From JBCCTJ01 sp039198585 (GTDB lineage Bacteria; Bacteroidota; Bacteroidia; Cytophagales; Amoebophilaceae), in assembly GCA_039198585.1 (NCBI GenBank), contig JBCCTJ010000012.1:1-26133 (forward strand): a DNA stretch of 26,133 bases. The letters run 5' to 3'. Shown here one piece after another: positions 24,458-26,133 of this stretch (positions are counted from its first letter, which is position 1; each line of letters starts with the position of its first letter). Made by a program: the position numbers and the translations under genes. The notes beneath the pieces were generated by a model that was given only the letters and a program-made list of their open reading frames with translations, had not been told where the DNA came from and searched no databases.

Positions 24458-25504
24458 ATGATAAAATCTAATATGAAGAACAAAACAATGAAACGTACTC
24501 TTAATTTACTATTAATAGGGTTATTATGTTTTTCTACAGCTTACTATGCAAGTGATCAGAAACTGACTAAAGAAAAATTACTTCATGTACTGAATGAAAC
24601 CCTGACACCAGATACTCTTTTAGCAAGTAACGGCCCAAGTATTTTCTTGTATAGCCAATCTAATACTCTCTTCTCACAGAAGTATAACCTACACTACAAA
24701 CCACAATACACAAAGTATGGTAAAGGTGATAACCTTTATGATGCTTTGTACCAACTATTATCTCGGTTAGTTCCTAATGCTAGGAAAGCACAATATATTA
24801 CGTCAGATATGTGGGAAGCTGCTATTGACTTCTATTGCCAGCATAGACCAGCATATTTTTTAACCGACCTCTCTAGTAATCAGAAAAATCAGGCCAATCA
24901 AGGAATGTATGTTAAGCAACTTCCTGTTGATTGGGGGAAAGAAAATGGTGGCAAGGGTGGAATACCTACAAGACTAGCACTTCTGCTTGTTTTTATGGAT
25001 GCGCTTCAAAGCGATATTGCTAAAAAAAGAAAGGACACTTCTTTCTTTAGCAGAGAGGCTCTTTGGACATCTAGTGTCATGCGCTTCCTTATTCCTAATT
25101 ATACTGATCTCAGTAAAGAAATATCTTCTCAGAAAATACTACAACAGCAAATAGATAGTGAATTGCGTTTTTATGAAAACACACTCACTCCTAGCAAGCA
25201 AAAAGAGTTTCGTGATAAGGCTAAAAATGCTAGTGGTTCTTCTATGATATCTAGCCAAGAAGAGCTAGCTAAGCAAATACATGCTGAAATAAATAAAATT
25301 AAGAAGTATCAAGACAGTCAAATAGTAGGCAAGAAAAAGCAAAAAAAAGGATTTCTGAGTAGTTGGATTTTTAAAAGCTTGTTCGTTATTGTGCTATCTT
25401 GTATTGGCTTTGTAATCTATGTGGCTGTTTTTGGAGAAAAAAATAGTGCTAGTAGTACTCAATCGGAAGAAAACTTGGATGATGATGAATTTGAAAATGA
25501 ATAA
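24458..25504 (+). CDS. Exported membrane-anchored protein of unknown function, partner of upstream gene
   Basis: A 348-aa protein. Residues 12-31 are a signal peptide (LNLLLIGLLCFSTAYYA). The mid region holds YGKGDNLYDALYQLLSRLVP near 87-106 and WGKENGGKGGIPTRLALLL near 159-177, faintly like the first and last blocks of OTU-fold deubiquitinases. However, the catalytic Cys expected after GDN is absent, so this is only a hint. A helical region follows. The C-terminus is a Lys-rich patch, one membrane span (WIFKSLFVIVLSCIGFVIYV) and an acidic tail, the same ending as the 1315-aa protein. The ATG at 24458 lies 4 nt after the upstream stop, so the genes are surely co-transcribed; ATGs at 24473 and 24488 are alternatives. 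An IS256-type end lies 11 bases past the stop. Confidence 0.8.
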   Translation: MIKSNMKNKTMKRTLNLLLIGLLCFSTAYYASDQKLTKEKLLHVLNETLTPDTLLASNGPSIFLYSQSNTLFSQKYNLHYKPQYTKYGKGDNLYDALYQLLSRLVPNARKAQYITSDMWEAAIDFYCQHRPAYFLTDLSSNQKNQANQGMYVKQLPVDWGKENGGKGGIPTRLALLLVFMDALQSDIAKKRKDTSFFSREALWTSSVMRFLIPNYTDLSKEISSQKILQQQIDSELRFYENTLTPSKQKEFRDKAKNASGSSMISSQEELAKQIHAEINKIKKYQDSQIVGKKKQKKGFLSSWIFKSLFVIVLSCIGFVIYVAVFGEKNSASSTQSEENLDDDEFENE

Positions 25505-25515
25505 AAGTTAGTTCT

Positions 25516-26133
25516 GGGTCTGATTAATTAACTGTGTCAATAATATTTTTAAGCTCATATATGAAGCTTTAATCTGTCACCAAATATAATAGCAAGTTGG
25601 GATAAAATATCTTTTCAATTATGAATAGTGCCGATCCATTTTTTAGTTATATTCTCTTCTACTAAATATAGCAATTTCATGAGTCCAGTGTCTGTGTTAA
25701 ATACCCTCTTTGTTTTGGTTATTTTCCTTAATTGGCTATTGAAACTCTCTATCACATTGGTTGTATACACGAGCTTACGCATATCAACAGGATATTGAAA
25801 GTAGGAAGAAAGTTCGGCCCAATTAACCTGCCAAGAACGCACGACATGAGGATACTTTATAGACCATTTTCCATCTAACTGTTGGAGATTACTTTCAGCA
25901 ACTTCTTTTGTAGGAGCCTTGTAGATGGTCTTTAAGTTTTCAAGAAACTCTTTACTCTGTTTATGAGCTATATATCTCATACTGTTACGAATTTGATGTA
26001 CAATGCATTGTTGTATATCAGCTTGAGGAAACACTGTACTAATAGCTTCTTTAAAGCCTTTCAGGTTATCAATACAAGCAATCAATATATCTTGTACTCC
26101 TCTACTTTTAAGGTCGTTCAATATTTTCAGCCA
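25516..26133 (-). mobile_element. IS256-family insertion sequence, partial (runs off right edge)
   Basis: It contains the 3' half of an IS256-type transposase. The likely terminal repeat begins at 25516 with gggtctgattaattaactg, resembling ends of IS256-family elements. The other end is outside the window, so the inverted repeat and target duplication cannot be confirmed. Confidence 0.7.
25615..26133 (-). CDS. IS256-family (Mutator-type) transposase, C-terminal part
   Basis: 172 codons are open from the window edge to the TGA at 25617-25615; the N-terminal part lies beyond the window. The DDE transposase features seen are WLKILNDLKSRGVQDILIAC followed by IDNLKGF with the second catalytic Asp (residue 22 of the fragment), the family QCIVHQIRNSMRY Cys/His block, and the catalytic Glu in YTTNVIESFNSQLRK (residue 129). 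The fragment is intact as far as visible, with no frameshift, so the copy may be active. It points back toward the 348-aa protein gene. Confidence 0.95.
   Translation of the reverse strand, partial: WLKILNDLKSRGVQDILIACIDNLKGFKEAISTVFPQADIQQCIVHQIRNSMRYIAHKQSKEFLENLKTIYKAPTKEVAESNLQQLDGKWSIKYPHVVRSWQVNWAELSSYFQYPVDMRKLVYTTNVIESFNSQLRKITKTKRVFNTDTGLMKLLYLVEENITKKWIGTIHN

Noticed and set aside
1..26133. CRISPR arrays, rRNA genes, restriction or classic phage-defence genes.
   Set aside because: No regularly spaced repeats, rRNA signatures or defence-family motifs were seen on either strand.

Overview
The window looks like chromosome from an obligate intracellular member of the Bacteroidota, most like the Amoebophilus/Cardinium group. 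The evidence is: AT-rich DNA by eye, a DUF4290 gene (a Bacteroidota family), promoters of the TTTG/TTG-N19-21-TAnnTTTG type, starts without Shine-Dalgarno sequences, an NTT-type ATP/ADP translocase (the hallmark of energy parasites), and many secreted or membrane-anchored proteins of unknown function. The group assignment is an inference from these features; no 16S gene is present.

Layout. Positions 1-1997 (-) hold a secreted ankyrin-like/coiled-coil protein whose 3' end runs out of the window. Its start codon lies in a perfect 34-bp tandem duplication. Positions 2210-6379 (+) hold asnS, lepB and the nucleotide transporter. A gene-poor 600-bp spacer follows, with small inverted repeats. A textbook Bacteroidota promoter at 6992-7023 then drives rpsL-rpsG-fusA-rpsJ. 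The ribosomal cluster stops at rpsJ instead of continuing into rplC. Next at 10519-11643 (+) is a signal-peptide/C-terminal-TM protein with one clear and probably two further ubiquitin-like domains.

Positions 11679-20103 are all on the minus strand. In transcription order: a PpiD-like foldase, a DUF4290 protein, dnaA, trpS, tRNA-Thr(UGU), a K+-dependent-type proton-pumping pyrophosphatase, and a TraB/GumN (TIKI-like) lipoprotein. Divergent promoters and an 18-bp palindrome sit at 20236-20420. Positions 20506-25504 (+) encode two tandem envelope proteins of unknown function, 1315 and 348 aa, both ending in basic cluster-TM-acidic tail. A truncated-by-window IS256-family element fills the right end.

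How it fits together. Translation and replication genes (asnS, trpS, tRNA-Thr, S12, S7, EF-G, S10, DnaA) are interleaved with host-dependent energy genes (ATP import, PPi-driven ion pumping), export machinery (LepB, PpiD-like) and a set of exported proteins. Four of these share one plan: Sec signal, large ectodomain, one C-terminal membrane span. The ubiquitin-like protein and the tandem 1315/348-aa pair are the best candidates for undescribed host-interaction biology.
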